Shown here one piece after another: positions 11,055 to 21,763 of a DNA stretch of 64,000 nucleotides (positions are counted from its first letter, which is position 1; each line of letters opens with the position of its first letter). Both the position numbers and the translations under genes were made by a program. This DNA comes from Eutreptiella sp. 'Long Island Sound 2002'. Lineage: Eukaryota; Euglenozoa; Euglenophyceae; Eutreptiales; Eutreptiaceae. The stretch covers positions 111,436,578 through 111,500,577 of the forward strand of contig OZ038382.1 in NCBI GenBank assembly GCA_964036045.1, read 5' to 3'. The notes under the pieces were generated by a model. It did not search any database and had not been told where the DNA came from. It saw only the letters and a list, made by a program, of their open reading frames with translations.

Positions 11055-13947
11055 ATGGAAGAACCGAGACGTTCAAGAGCATGGCGAACTCCGGAAGTCG
11101 AAGCCCGAAGAGAAGTACGACATTCGGGAAGAGGAGGACGTGACATGGAGGACCTGGTCTCCATGTGTGAGCGTCGCTGCCGAAAGGTATGCAACCTCCG
11201 CTCCGCCGCGGAGGACTCTGATGAGGCTTGCCATTCAGGCAGCAGTGGAGGACGGGCCTGGCGCTACCGGAAGCGCGGGTCACCCAAGTCCGCGGCAAGA
11301 GACGCCGGTGCTATGGACACGGACCCCAGCCCGGTCAGGCTGTGGGAATCCGAGGGGCACTCTGAGGGCTATCGGACAGCCTACGAGCCACCCTCGGAGC
11401 CGGAGATGTCCGCGCCGATCGCCAGGGCGCATACGGCCCCCGAGCCCGCCCTGCAGCACGACGCCGGGGGCTTGGAGAGGCCAGCCAGGGCCCGGACGGC
11501 ACCTGTGCCCCGGCACACGGGATCAGAGACGGACGCCATAGGCGATACGCCCATGGGCGATGAGTCTGAGGTGCCGGGAACCGCGGGTTGCGCTGAATCC
11601 GGCGGAAAGCACGCTGCGTGCCACTGCGAGCACGTGTCCTTCCTCATGGGCAAGTACCGGAAGATGGGGATGGACGCCATCGTGCATCGCCTTGACCGCC
11701 TGGACAACGCCAAGGACGGTCTAGAGGAGGACGTCGCGGGGATCCTGGACGACCAGTCGGCCGCGGACAACCACATGGAGGAGCTGCGAGCGGATCAGGC
11801 CCGGTACCGGGAGAATCTGGAGCTGGCCCTGCAGAAGCAGCAGCAAGTGGTGGACAGCCTCCTCCACTTAGTGGAGGACATGTCAGGACGCCTGAAAAGG
11901 CTAGAGGAGCGACAGCCCCTCGCCTCGGGTCCGGAGCTCCCGGCAAAGCCGGCCGCGGTAGAGCTGGTGGAGCGGGTTAAGACCCTCAGGAGCGCCATGG
12001 AGAAACCCATGGGCGGCCCTGCAGAGGCACCGTACGCGCCTCCGCGTGTTGACCCGGGTGCGCTGCCGTTTGTTCCCATGTTCAGCGAATCCACAATGCT
12101 CGGGGAACACACGGCACCGGCTGGGTCCATGCGGGAAGGGCACGTAACCACGGACCCGAGGAGCCTGACGGTACAGATGTCCCATGCCGCCCAGGATGTA
12201 CCGATCACGACGAATATGGTGGTTTATGCGGAAGAGAAGATCGAGAACCACACCATGCAGGGGCGAACCATGGGAAGCGCCGACGGACATGGTCGAGGTC
12301 ATCCGAGCGGAAACCTGTGGGCGAAGGACCCCAATACGGGGATATGGACGGCCGATGGAGCAAATCCTTCCCGCATTTCAAACCCCATGGGTTCAGGCCC
12401 AACTGGACCGCACTCCATGGAGGAGAGGGATGTACGGGGAGTGTACTCACACCCCCCGGCCACAGGTGGTATCCGTCTCGGTGGAGTAGTGGCTGGAGAC
12501 GTCGGAGACGCCATCAGGATTGACGACCTCAGGGGAATCCAAATCCCCTATTACGACGGCAACCCTTCCAACCTGGATGACTTCATCCTGGATTGGGAGG
12601 ACTTCGCCGAGGAGGTCGTCGGCGAGATGCGGGGAGCGCCGCGGGACAAGTGGGTATGCCGGACATTCCCACACCGGCTGGCGCAGGACCTGAAGGAGGA
12701 GCTGCGGGAACAGATCCGGGAAGGATTCATTCGTACGGAGCAGGCCTGCCTCCAGTGGTTGGAGGATGAGCAGCGGGTGGACGCTCCTAACCAGAAGCTG
12801 GAGGACCTGTGGTCCATTCCACTGCCGCTGGACCGCGGTGAGTTGCGGGTCCGGGAGTTCGAACCGGTATCTGCGGAAGTACCGCAGATGCCTCAAGCTG
12901 GTGGAAGACTGGAACGAGGCCAGTGAGATCCGCCACTTGCTGAAGGACGTCCTCCCCGGCAACTGGAAGCGACGAGTGGAGGACGAGGGGAAGAAGCGCG
13001 CCAAGAAGCGGGTGGCGGTGCGGATCATGGCGGCGGAGGATACCCATGCGGGTATCATGGAGTTCTTCAGGAGGAACCTGGGCGAACCCAACTGGATGTT
13101 GGGACTGAAGAACGCCGTGTACGTGGAGGTGTTTGGAGACTCCATGGGGCAAAGGTTGCTGCGCCTCAACAACGTGGAGTGGAGGCGCGGGGAGCCGCTG
13201 AGGATGCAGGTCATCTTCGCCCGCATGAGCCTTGACGAGATCGTGAAGTACATCACGGTGGAGTTGAAGTGCAATGCGAAGAACGAGGCCCACGTGCAGG
13301 ATCGACATGGTCATGGAAAAAGAGGCCACCGAGAAGACCGCCATCATCGCGAGATCCAGGAGGACACGGCCAACTCCGCGGAGGATGGTAGTGGAACTGG
13401 CCAAGACCACTGGTCCCGGGAGGATCACGAGGAGGCCCATTTCTTCGCGTTTGTGGCGCACAACGTGAGGAACCATGGGCAGGATCGGTCCAGATTGAGC
13501 CAGGTGGGACCCAGGAAGAACAGAGAAGGACCAAGGAAGATCAGGAACCCACCGCTCTCGTTCCGGGAGTACAGGTCTCAGCACGACGGGTGCTGGGTCT
13601 GTTATGGCAAGGGAAACAACCATGCACATGACCACCGTCAGTGCAAGGTGTATGAGGCGGACAAGAAGGCCTACTTCGCCGCTCACCCCGAGAAGAAGCC
13701 CAAGGAGCAGCGGATTTCCGATTGGAAGGCGAAGGGCGGAGACGGAGGAAAAGGCCAAGGCAAAGGCCAAGGAAAAGGCGGAGGAAGAGGCTATGGTGGT
13801 GGACCTGGTCAAGACCGACGAGTGGACTCGATCGAGGAAGTTGCTGAGGACATGTTGAGGACGTTGGAGGAACTCAAAGCCCAGCAACGTGGAGGACAAA
13901 GTCCTGGCGGATCGCAGCCGGAAGGGGCTGCGAGAAGCCAAGTCTAG
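11055..13947 (+). pseudogene. gag: E1 Gag (one frameshift)
   Basis: The first frame runs 11055-12926 from an ATG about 110 bp after the primer site. It encodes a charged N-terminus, a predicted coiled-coil stretch around residues 205-290 (HMEELRADQARYRENLELAL and following), and a capsid-like segment beginning IPYYDGNPSNLDDFILDWED near 12538. Homology continues in the +1 frame from about 12862 (RYLRKYRRCLKLVEDWNE) to 13947. That part includes a zinc knuckle-like cluster CWVCYGKGNNHAHDHRQC near 13590 and a Gly/Lys-rich basic tail. The frameshift lies between REFE and RYLRKY at about 12857-12866. E2 Gag is continuous at this point and shifts elsewhere, so this is probably a mutation. Gag would form the particle and bind element RNA. 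The frame ends in TAG at 13945-13947. Confidence 0.85.
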
Positions 13948-14748
13948 AGGAGCCCCCACGGGAGTGGGACCTCGGAGGTCTCTCCTCCGAAAATCAGTGG
14001 AATCCCTGAGAAAGCAAAGGCACATCGGGTGCCGAAGAAGGCTCTGGAAGAGCCAAAACCACTGAGTTTCGCCACTCCCAACCCCTGGAGCGCCCTGCCA
14101 AGGGAGGTACATGTGGGTACGGGACATGGCAAGAAGGAAGGAGCGACCACGGAGAGCCCCGTGGACGGGCAGGACCAACCCAAGATCTACACCATCCGTG
14201 ACCATACCCTTGAAGTCCTGATGCACCCGGACGTGCTAGAGTTGCATGCCGTGAGAGTCGTCCATACACCTCATGGCGACGAGCGGCAGTTGCACTTGAA
14301 AGTGCGAGTACGGTGCGGACGAGAGGAGAAGGTGGTGGATGTGTTGGTGGATACGGGTGCCCAGGTGATGCTGGTCCGGAGAGGGTTGTTCAAGGAGGAA
14401 TTCCTGCAGCCCAGCCGGAGACCGGTCCGCCTGAAGGTCGCCAACGGAGAGATTATGGGTGGTGGCACCCATGAGGCCACTATCAGTATGGAATTCTGGG
14501 AGCACGAGCGCTTGAACCGCCCTGATCAGGCGAAGAGAAGCACTCTATCCGGGAACTTCTATGTGGCCGACATTACAGATTGGGATATGATCAGCGGCTA
14601 CGACTTCATGGTGGCAAATGCCATTGGAGCCCTTCCCCATCGCGCAACGCTGGTCCGGGAGGACGATGAATGCCTCACATGGCTGTCCACGGATTATGCG
14701 TGCGGGTCATCCCAATGGAATGCTGAGGAAGAGGATCGGATCGTCTGA
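13948..14748 (+). CDS. pol: E1 aspartic protease region
   Basis: The reading frame is the same as the second part of gag, separated from it only by the TAG at 13945-13947. The protease signature VDVLVDTGAQVML lies near 14337-14376, with DTG as the catalytic triplet. It is followed by a beta-rich domain ending near 14700. The first ATG of the open stretch is 14029, but the frame is open from 13948, so the protease could be made by read-through of TAG. The frame ends in TGA at 14746-14748, and RT follows in the same frame. By family knowledge the protease cleaves the Gag-Pol polyprotein. Homologous sequence in E2 is at 39608-38973 on the minus strand. Confidence 0.85.
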   Translation, partial: RSPHGSGTSEVSPPKISGIPEKAKAHRVPKKALEEPKPLSFATPNPWSALPREVHVGTGHGKKEGATTESPVDGQDQPKIYTIRDHTLEVLMHPDVLELHAVRVVHTPHGDERQLHLKVRVRCGREEKVVDVLVDTGAQVMLVRRGLFKEEFLQPSRRPVRLKVANGEIMGGGTHEATISMEFWEHERLNRPDQAKRSTLSGNFYVADITDWDMISGYDFMVANAIGALPHRATLVREDDECLTWLSTDYACGSSQWNAEEEDRIV

Positions 14749-17700
14749 GCGGTGCAAGCTGTGGGTGCCAATTCCAGAGGAGACCGTGGAGTTCAGCTCA
14801 CGGAGTATGGAATGGCGCCGCAAGTGTACGCCAGGATGATTCAGACGCTGGGAGCTGAAGCGCCCGAGACGGACGTCTTCGCTTCCCGGGATGCCCCACT
14901 TCTGCGGAAGTGTAGGAGGCATTGGCATCGAGGAGACTCAGCCTGGCACAGGCATTGGGGTTTGAAGGAGTGGGGACCCATGTATTGGCATGGCTCCCTG
15001 GACAATACCAGACGTACGGTGGAGAAGATCATCGCGGATAGGGCGAAGGGGATCCTGGTCATAACCGGCATAGGATCCACCCCATGTCCGCTGGAGGGTC
15101 TCAAGTCGACGCTGGACTCCATCACCCTGAACAAGATGTCATTCCGGCCAGAGGAGGAGTTGTTCATCGACGCCAAGGGTGTATCAATCCCCTCCCAGGG
15201 TCAAGCGTGGGGTACCAAGGTTTTCCTGGTGGATGGGGCGCAAGCCCAGCCCACGGGTGATGAAGCGTTCATCCGTAGGGTGGAGGCGGTGCCCATGAAG
15301 GTCATGTTTGAGCCCAAGGAGGGGACGGATCAGCCAATTGATGGCATTAACGTCCTGTCCCACGCCGAGATCGACGACGTCGTCAACTACATGCGGATGG
15401 GGATGCACGACCGTGTGGCAGCCAAGAAGAGGCGGGCCATGGTCACATCTCCGCATTGGTGGGATGACAAGATGTTGGTCACCGGCAAGTACGAGAAGGA
15501 TGAGTTCGTGGCGAGGGTCATGGATCACATCGCGGACCAATACGATGGTCCGGTTGGGTCGGACCGACCAACGTGGGGTTTTCCAAGAGTGGGAACCGGT
15601 AGCGACGAGCACCAGCCCGAGGCTGCAAATTTTCGAAGATTATCGGTGGGAATCGCGACCCACGACGATGAAGACGGCATATCGAACGAGGAGAAGTCGG
15701 ACTCGGACCCAGAAGAGGCCTATACCGCAGTGCGGTCGGTTGTATCGATACCGAAGCAAGCGGCTGAAGAGGCCCAGGAGAACCCGAAGGTCGCCGAGCT
15801 GAAGGAGAGGCTGATCCATGCCTATCCGCGGCTATTCAGTGGCGTCGCCAACAAGAATCCTCCAGATCGTGGGAGGTTTGGCACAGCGAAGATCAAGCTG
15901 AAGCCGAACCCGAAGATCTATCGTCATCGGGAGTACCAACTTCAGGGCGATCGGGATGAGGCCATGAAGAAGCTGTTGGCCGAGTTCATTGAGCGGGGAT
16001 GGATCGAACCCTCCGACAGTGAGTGGGCCAGCCCAGCCTTCATCGTGCCCAAGAAGGAGAAGGGCGAGTGGAGGTTGGTGGTGGATTACAGAGGTTTGAA
16101 CGAGCAGACCGAGCACGACTCGTACTCGCTTCCCCTGATCGACTCCATCCTCCAAAAACAACAGAAAAAGCGGATTTTCACAGTGTTAGACCTGAAACAC
16201 GGCTATCACCAGATGCCGCTACACCCGGACTCCAGGCCCTGCACAGCGATGTCAACGCCGCTGGGGCCCATGCAGTGGAAAGTGGTGCCCATGGGCGCCA
16301 AGAATGGCAACGCCGCTTTCCAGCGCATGATGGAGGACCTACTCGGTCCTGTCCGGGACTGTGCCGATCCCTTCGTGGATGACATCATCATTGGGTCCGG
16401 CACGGAGAACATGACTGAGGACGAGCTCATCGACGCGCATGAGAAGGATCTGCGCCGAGTGCTCAGCGAGTTGGACAAGCACAACATGGTGTGCAAGCCC
16501 ACCAAAGCCTCACTCTTCGTGAAGGAAGTGGAGTTCGCGGCTCACGTGGTTGGTCACGGGCAACGCCGTCCCATGCCTGGGAAGCTGGCGTCTCTGCACC
16601 ACTGGGAGAAGCCCCAGACCATCAGCGAACTCCGGTCCTTCATGGGGTTCTGCAACTACTATTCGGGCTATGTCCGGATGTATGCAGAACTGTCGGGGCC
16701 GCTGCACAAGATGCTGCAAGTGGGCAAGTTCGATGGCCGGAAGGGGAGCAAGAAGAAGCTTGCCTGGACCCCTGAGGCTGAGGATGCGTTCAACAGCCTG
16801 AAGGAGCGACTCCTGGGGCAGTTGGGACTATTCCTGGGGGACCCGGACAAGGGGTTCGTGCTACGGACAGACGCCTCGGACTATGCCGTGGGGGCAGTCC
16901 TCGAGCAAGTCCGGGACGACGGGACTCATGTTCCCGTGGCGTTCTGGAGCCGGATCCTAGCCGAGGGCCAACGCCGAACATGGACCGCGAGGGAGAAGGA
17001 GACATACGCCATTGTATGTGCGCTCAGGAAGTGGTCTGGCCACATCGGACTGCAGCCGGTGGTGGTTTGCACGGACCACCAGTCCTTACAGAGCTGGCAC
17101 AAGGAGCATGTCGACACCCCCTCAGGACCACCGGCTAGGAGGGCCCGATGGCACGAGACGTTCGCCAAGTTCGACCTCAGCGTCGTGTACGTCCCAGTGA
17201 AGGACAACACTGTGGCAGATTGCCTCAGTCGCTGGGCCTACCCCGCGAGCAAGGCTTGGATGGACATATCCAGCCATGGGGACGCCGAGGAAACCGAGAA
17301 GGCCAAACGCATCATCGAGATGGAGAAGGTCATGGAGCAAGAGGGGGTCAAGTGCTTTGTGGTGATGGCAAACCGTACGGACCTGGCCAAGTTCGGGGGT
17401 GCCCGCGTCCAAGCTATTCGAGAGGAAACCGTCGAGCAATGGATGGTCGCCCCTGTAGAGCTAGTCAGGTCGCTGCTCACAGAGGACTGGTCGGATGACT
17501 ATGCGGCATCCGAGCACTGGAGCAAGTACTGGAATGCCGTGAGCGCCCCGTCGGACGACGAATGGCCCGAGGGCTTGACCGAGGATGGGGACAAGTTGTT
17601 CCTCAAAGACAAGCTGCTGGTGCCCGAGAACCGAGTGGATGAGCTCATTGACCATTGGCACAACGCCCAGCTCATGCATCCTGGCCGAGACAAGATGCAG

Positions 17701-19014
17701 CAGGACCTGGAGTGGCGTTTCAAGTTCCCTCCGGGGTACTACGCCATCCTGGATAGGTACTGCAGCGACTGTGCCGTGTGTCGGGCCACGAAGAGCCCTA
17801 ACCACTCCACAGCGGGCAACCCGGTGTATACGGCTATACCGGAGGCCCCTATGCGGTCTGTGGCCATGGATGTGTTCGCCATGCCTGAGGTCACTGTGGA
17901 AGGAGAGACCTACGACTGTGTCCTCCTTGCGGTGGACAGGCACAGCGGGTATATCGTGGCAGTCCCGGGCAAGAAGTCCAAGAAGAAGGACAAGAAGGAC
18001 AAGCATGGAGTGGGGCTGCAGGCCAAGACGGTCGCTGATGCCATGATCAGGCATTGGCTGACGATTTTCGATGTCCCAGCTGTCATCTGCAGCGATCGGG
18101 GCAGTCACTTCGTGGGGACTTGGTTCAAGACGATGTGCAAGCACATGGGGATTCGGCATGCCAAGACCGTGGCATACCACAGCCGGTCGAATGGCCGGGC
18201 TGAGGTGGCCGGGCGGCAGATGTTCGAGAAGTTCCGCCAGCTACGCATCGACGAACCGGGCCGGAATTGGTATAATTCGCTGTGGAGAGTACTCCAAGCG
18301 TATCACGACCTTCCGGGACCCACTGGACTGTCGCCCCATCGTATCCTGTTCCTACGGGATCGAGTGTCACGCACTCTCCCGTGGATGAACCATGGCAAAG
18401 TGGCCCGGGATGCGAACGCTATGATGTCTGAGGCGGACGACACGGCGGCCAAGGTGTGCAAGGCACTTCAGGACGAGCATGACAAGAGGGCCAAGTACTT
18501 CAAGCAGGGAAAAGTCCAGAAGTATGCTCTCCAAGACACCGTGTGGGTGGAGCGGCACCACAAGGATGTCCTGTCCAGGCATCGGCAGGCATCTTGGTAT
18601 GTGCCGGGGGTAATCGTGCAGAAGGTCGGGCAGGATGTGTATGCGGTTCGTGTGGGGGATAACAAGATCCTGGACCGCGACCATACCCAGCTTCGTCCCC
18701 GAGCACCAGACCCCAGCGGACGTCCCGTCACCTTCGAGTTCACGGCCGGCGATGTGGACTCGGACGACGAGGGTGAGGACGACGACTTCACCGCCGAGAG
18801 AATCCTGGCGGACAAGCAGGACCCAGGGACGCCTGGGGGCAGGCTGTATAAAGTCCGTTGGAAGGGATTCGCCGCATCCAGGGATTCGTGGGAACCTCCG
18901 AGCAGTTTTGTGCCGAGGTATACCACGGTCTGGATGGACTACCTAAAGAAAAAGAATATTTCTTTGGATGTCAAGGACGTGTTGGTCCATTTGGTTGCTG
19001 CTGTAGCACCGTAA
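14749..19014 (+). CDS. pol: E1 Pol: RT, RNase H, integrase, chromodomain
   Basis: One open frame of about 1420 codons. Counting from 14752, RT spans roughly residues 400-640, with EWRLVVDYRGLNEQT and the catalytic FVDD near residue 541 (about 16372). RNase H follows with LRTDASDYAVGAVLEQ near residue 703. Integrase has an HHCC-type zinc region (HWHNAQLMHPG, then CSDCAVC) near residues 967-1010. Its catalytic D, D and E lie in AMDVFAMPEV, CSDRGSHFVG and NGRAEVAG, near residues 1040, 1114 and 1149. The C-terminus, residues about 1346-1400, is a chromodomain (FTAERILADK, YKVRWKGF, SWEPPSSF), which in chromoviruses can direct integration to marked chromatin. All listed catalytic residues are present. 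The frame is preceded in phase by TGA at 14746-14748, and the stop is TAA. The first possible internal starts are not obvious, so it was probably translated as part of a Gag-Pol polyprotein. Confidence 0.96.
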   Translation, partial: AVQAVGANSRGDRGVQLTEYGMAPQVYARMIQTLGAEAPETDVFASRDAPLLRKCRRHWHRGDSAWHRHWGLKEWGPMYWHGSLDNTRRTVEKIIADRAKGILVITGIGSTPCPLEGLKSTLDSITLNKMSFRPEEELFIDAKGVSIPSQGQAWGTKVFLVDGAQAQPTGDEAFIRRVEAVPMKVMFEPKEGTDQPIDGINVLSHAEIDDVVNYMRMGMHDRVAAKKRRAMVTSPHWWDDKMLVTGKYEKDEFVARVMDHIADQYDGPVGSDRPTWGFPRVGTGSDEHQPEAANFRRLSVGIATHDDEDGISNEEKSDSDPEEAYTAVRSVVSIPKQAAEEAQENPKVAELKERLIHAYPRLFSGVANKNPPDRGRFGTAKIKLKPNPKIYRHREYQLQGDRDEAMKKLLAEFIERGWIEPSDSEWASPAFIVPKKEKGEWRLVVDYRGLNEQTEHDSYSLPLIDSILQKQQKKRIFTVLDLKHGYHQMPLHPDSRPCTAMSTPLGPMQWKVVPMGAKNGNAAFQRMMEDLLGPVRDCADPFVDDIIIGSGTENMTEDELIDAHEKDLRRVLSELDKHNMVCKPTKASLFVKEVEFAAHVVGHGQRRPMPGKLASLHHWEKPQTISELRSFMGFCNYYSGYVRMYAELSGPLHKMLQVGKFDGRKGSKKKLAWTPEAEDAFNSLKERLLGQLGLFLGDPDKGFVLRTDASDYAVGAVLEQVRDDGTHVPVAFWSRILAEGQRRTWTAREKETYAIVCALRKWSGHIGLQPVVVCTDHQSLQSWHKEHVDTPSGPPARRARWHETFAKFDLSVVYVPVKDNTVADCLSRWAYPASKAWMDISSHGDAEETEKAKRIIEMEKVMEQEGVKCFVVMANRTDLAKFGGARVQAIREETVEQWMVAPVELVRSLLTEDWSDDYAASEHWSKYWNAVSAPSDDEWPEGLTEDGDKLFLKDKLLVPENRVDELIDHWHNAQLMHPGRDKMQQDLEWRFKFPPGYYAILDRYCSDCAVCRATKSPNHSTAGNPVYTAIPEAPMRSVAMDVFAMPEVTVEGETYDCVLLAVDRHSGYIVAVPGKKSKKKDKKDKHGVGLQAKTVADAMIRHWLTIFDVPAVICSDRGSHFVGTWFKTMCKHMGIRHAKTVAYHSRSNGRAEVAGRQMFEKFRQLRIDEPGRNWYNSLWRVLQAYHDLPGPTGLSPHRILFLRDRVSRTLPWMNHGKVARDANAMMSEADDTAAKVCKALQDEHDKRAKYFKQGKVQKYALQDTVWVERHHKDVLSRHRQASWYVPGVIVQKVGQDVYAVRVGDNKILDRDHTQLRPRAPDPSGRPVTFEFTAGDVDSDDEGEDDDFTAERILADKQDPGTPGGRLYKVRWKGFAASRDSWEPPSSFVPRYTTVWMDYLKKKNISLDVKDVLVHLVAAVAP

Positions 19015-19396
19015 TGGATCCCCCTTGGCATTTTGTTTGTTTCTGTGATTGAGGAGACGGGTGAGGGCGCTCATCCGAGGATTTTTCGGCCTTGATTGGC
19101 CATCTACCCCCTTCACTCGATCTCCACGTATATATTTCATCGTGGTATTCGTATTTAGATCGATCGACGACGTTTCTCTATATTTGATCCCCTTGGTCCA
19201 TGTTGTAGATCAAGTGGAACCCGGATATGGCGTAGGGCACCGATTATCAGTGTCCTCACCCCTCCCTCGGGGCGTGGGGGACGCCTACGACGTGTGTGGG
19301 GCCTCCATGTGTCCTTGGGACATGGAGGGGGGTTTTGGAGCCCATTGGGGTCCTCCCGTCCTCTCTTCAATGACTTCCGAGCGGTAACAACGCTCT
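19015..19396 (+). other. E1 3' untranslated segment
   Basis: This non-coding interval lies between the pol stop and the polypurine tract. It contains a short minus-strand frame but no domain. I see no additional gene. Confidence 0.6.
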
Positions 19397-19407
19397 GAGA
19401 AGGGGGG
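19397..19407 (+). promoter_or_regulatory. E1 polypurine tract
   Basis: GAGAAGGGGGG ends at the base immediately before the 3' LTR (19408). A purine run here is the plus-strand DNA primer in LTR retrotransposons. Confidence 0.9.
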
Positions 19408-21763
19408 TGAAGCCGGTTCGGACCCCCGTGGCCATCTTGGGGTCACTTGGGGTGTGTATCTATGTGCCGGCAAGCCGCCATTGGCTGATATCATACTCTC
19501 CCATCCACCTGATCTAACCCGATGTGATAGTGTGATAGGTTTGACCATTCCGGCTATGAGCGGCCATATTCAGAACCGAGGCGCCGCCAGCGGAGATTTA
19601 TATATCGGAATATCAGAAATCAACAGGGTTTTATTATCATGATGTTTCCGTAATTTTTCAGCCTTTCGTTCTGATGGTCAATGTATCGGCGACCGTCAGT
19701 TGGCTCGCGATTTTGCGTTAACCGATTGGTTAACTGTTATTTCCAGTTATTTTGGCGGATACTCTGTTGAAGGGTCAGATCTCATCAGCAAAGGGTTCGT
19801 TGCTTCCGCAATTTTCTAAATAAGCACTCGAAATTTTAATCTGAATTTTTCGCGATGTCGAAATCGGATTTTCGACTTCGACATTGCCGCACTTGATTTG
19901 GTCTTCTTCGAGTGGTCATACTCTCCCCCCTATGCCCGAATCAGGTTTCCCTTATACTTGCCACCCATTTGACTTGGAGATATAAGGGAAACAAAGTGAA
20001 TCGTGGGACCACTTTGAAGGACCATATCTACGCGCGAGTGTGAGGAAAGAGAATAAGGAAGGTTGGGTTGCAACCGCCTTGGTCTCAACTTAATTTAGGA
20101 AGCATCAAACGCCTTTGGTGTGTACGGATGCCCGCTATAGCAAGGGATAATGGTCAAGAGGATATAAAGTGATATATAACTCTTGGACCGTGCAACCGAA
20201 CATTTTATTGTGACTTTCGAGTGTACCGCATGAGTGTTGGGGTTGCATAACAACCTTCCTTGGGTTCCTACGCATTTTTTACGTGAAGTTATGTCCATGG
20301 AGGGACACGGCATATCATGGTGGGAGCCACTTTTGAGGGTATGTTTTATATGCATGGTATATGTCTTGATATGCTCACGCCCATGTTATATATCTTCGTG
20401 TGGCCGAAGAGATGGGGAGCCATACGTGACAAGGGTTTTGCCCATGTCCCAATTGTGGAATTCAAAGCGCTAGACTAAGTCTACCGCATATGTATTGCTC
20501 ATGGTATGTTAGGCAAAGAGATCCATGAGTGCACTCCCATTTTCATGGGGCATGTAGATACGAGTGGCGAAGGTATCTGCATGCGCCTGATTGGGGATCC
20601 AAGTGGGGGAATTGTTTGCAATTGGTTCCAATCATTTGTGTATTGAACCATGAGCGAATATCATGGGTGGGCATAGAGATATACTATCATGACAACTTTG
20701 TATTTGGTCATATTTTCATGTTTTTGACCTCAGTTTTTGCTCATTTTTGCATTTTGTGTACTTACCTGGTCGGCAATCAGCAAGAAGCCTATGGAGAGTA
20801 GAACCATGGTATGTTGTTCATATGTTGGCATATGCTTTGGAGTTGAACACCACCATATGCCGGATCGCGTACTCCATTTGGCTTGGCGCACGAAGGATTA
20901 CAAGAATTGGTCTCAAGATCATGGGCTGACTTGGGCAGTGTGTGGCGCCCATATCCGAAGGGGTTTCGAGGGCAAAGTGGGGATGTACATGGGCATTGAC
21001 CTTTGGTCTATATCCTCCATGAATATTAGACTTCGATTCCATGCATGCTTTGAGCCTTTGGATATGTGGTAACTTCAATTTTGAGCATATATGTGATATA
21101 TGGCCAATATGGTGTGAATTGGCAGTTTTTTGGCATGTTATGAGTTCAAACTCATAGGTCATTTCTCTAAGCCCATTCGACCCCAAGTCCAACCAAGGTT
21201 ATGTCAGGGTAGGGCATGGTCCTGAGTGCCACTCTAGGCCATGAAACGCCACCTCCCCTATTGGGCTAGGATTTAGAGGTTTGGGAGTGAACACACTTTT
21301 GGGGTTTATGTAGTGACTTTTGATACATGGCATTTAACTATCTTATTGGACTGGGTTCAGGGCATCATGTTGGTGAGTCAAGGGAAGGTCTTGAGTCCAG
21401 GGAATGAGGGGTCTATGGCGGTGATTGTGTAAGTTTCCATCTTTCCCCAACTTTGTTTTATTTGTGTTCATATGCCAATTTCAGGGCTTTCCTTCTTGGT
21501 GCAAATCTTGTACATGCCCGCCACCGTGAGACGACCGGTGTGCTGAACGGAAGCCCGCAGCCTGATTTGGATTGTGAATTGGGTTATTGCTGTATTTGTG
21601 GGATCTGGTTGCTATTCAGGGTTGAAGGAGGATTTTATTTTCTATATTTTTGGATTTGGAACCTTGGATTTTGAGCAATGCAATCGTTGATCAGGAGCAA
21701 ATCGGCAGGGGTTACAGGCGGAAGGGGCACAGCGGGGGCCGGTCCTGGTAGGGACCTTCTTTA
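19408..21763 (+). repeat. E1 3' LTR (2356 bp)
   Basis: It has the same length and ends as 8569-10924. It is followed directly by CTGC, the target duplication, and then by the interrupted gag-like frame. By eye the two LTRs differ at roughly one to two percent of positions, unevenly clustered. Confidence 0.95.

Larger units (their letters stand above)
8569..21763 (+). mobile_element. E1: complete 13.2-kb chromodomain Ty3/gypsy retrotransposon
   Basis: The order is 5' LTR (8569-10924), primer site, gag, protease, reverse transcriptase, RNase H, integrase, chromodomain, polypurine tract and 3' LTR (19408-21763). The pol order (integrase after RNase H) and a C-terminal chromodomain place it among Ty3/gypsy chromoviruses. 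Both LTRs are exactly 2356 bp and nearly identical by eye, so insertion is recent. The LTRs begin TG and end TA rather than CA. Coding defects are few: one frameshift in gag, a TAG between gag and protease, and a TGA between protease and RT. E1 sits inside, and antisense to, the gag-like gene at 23802-7105. Confidence 0.96.
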
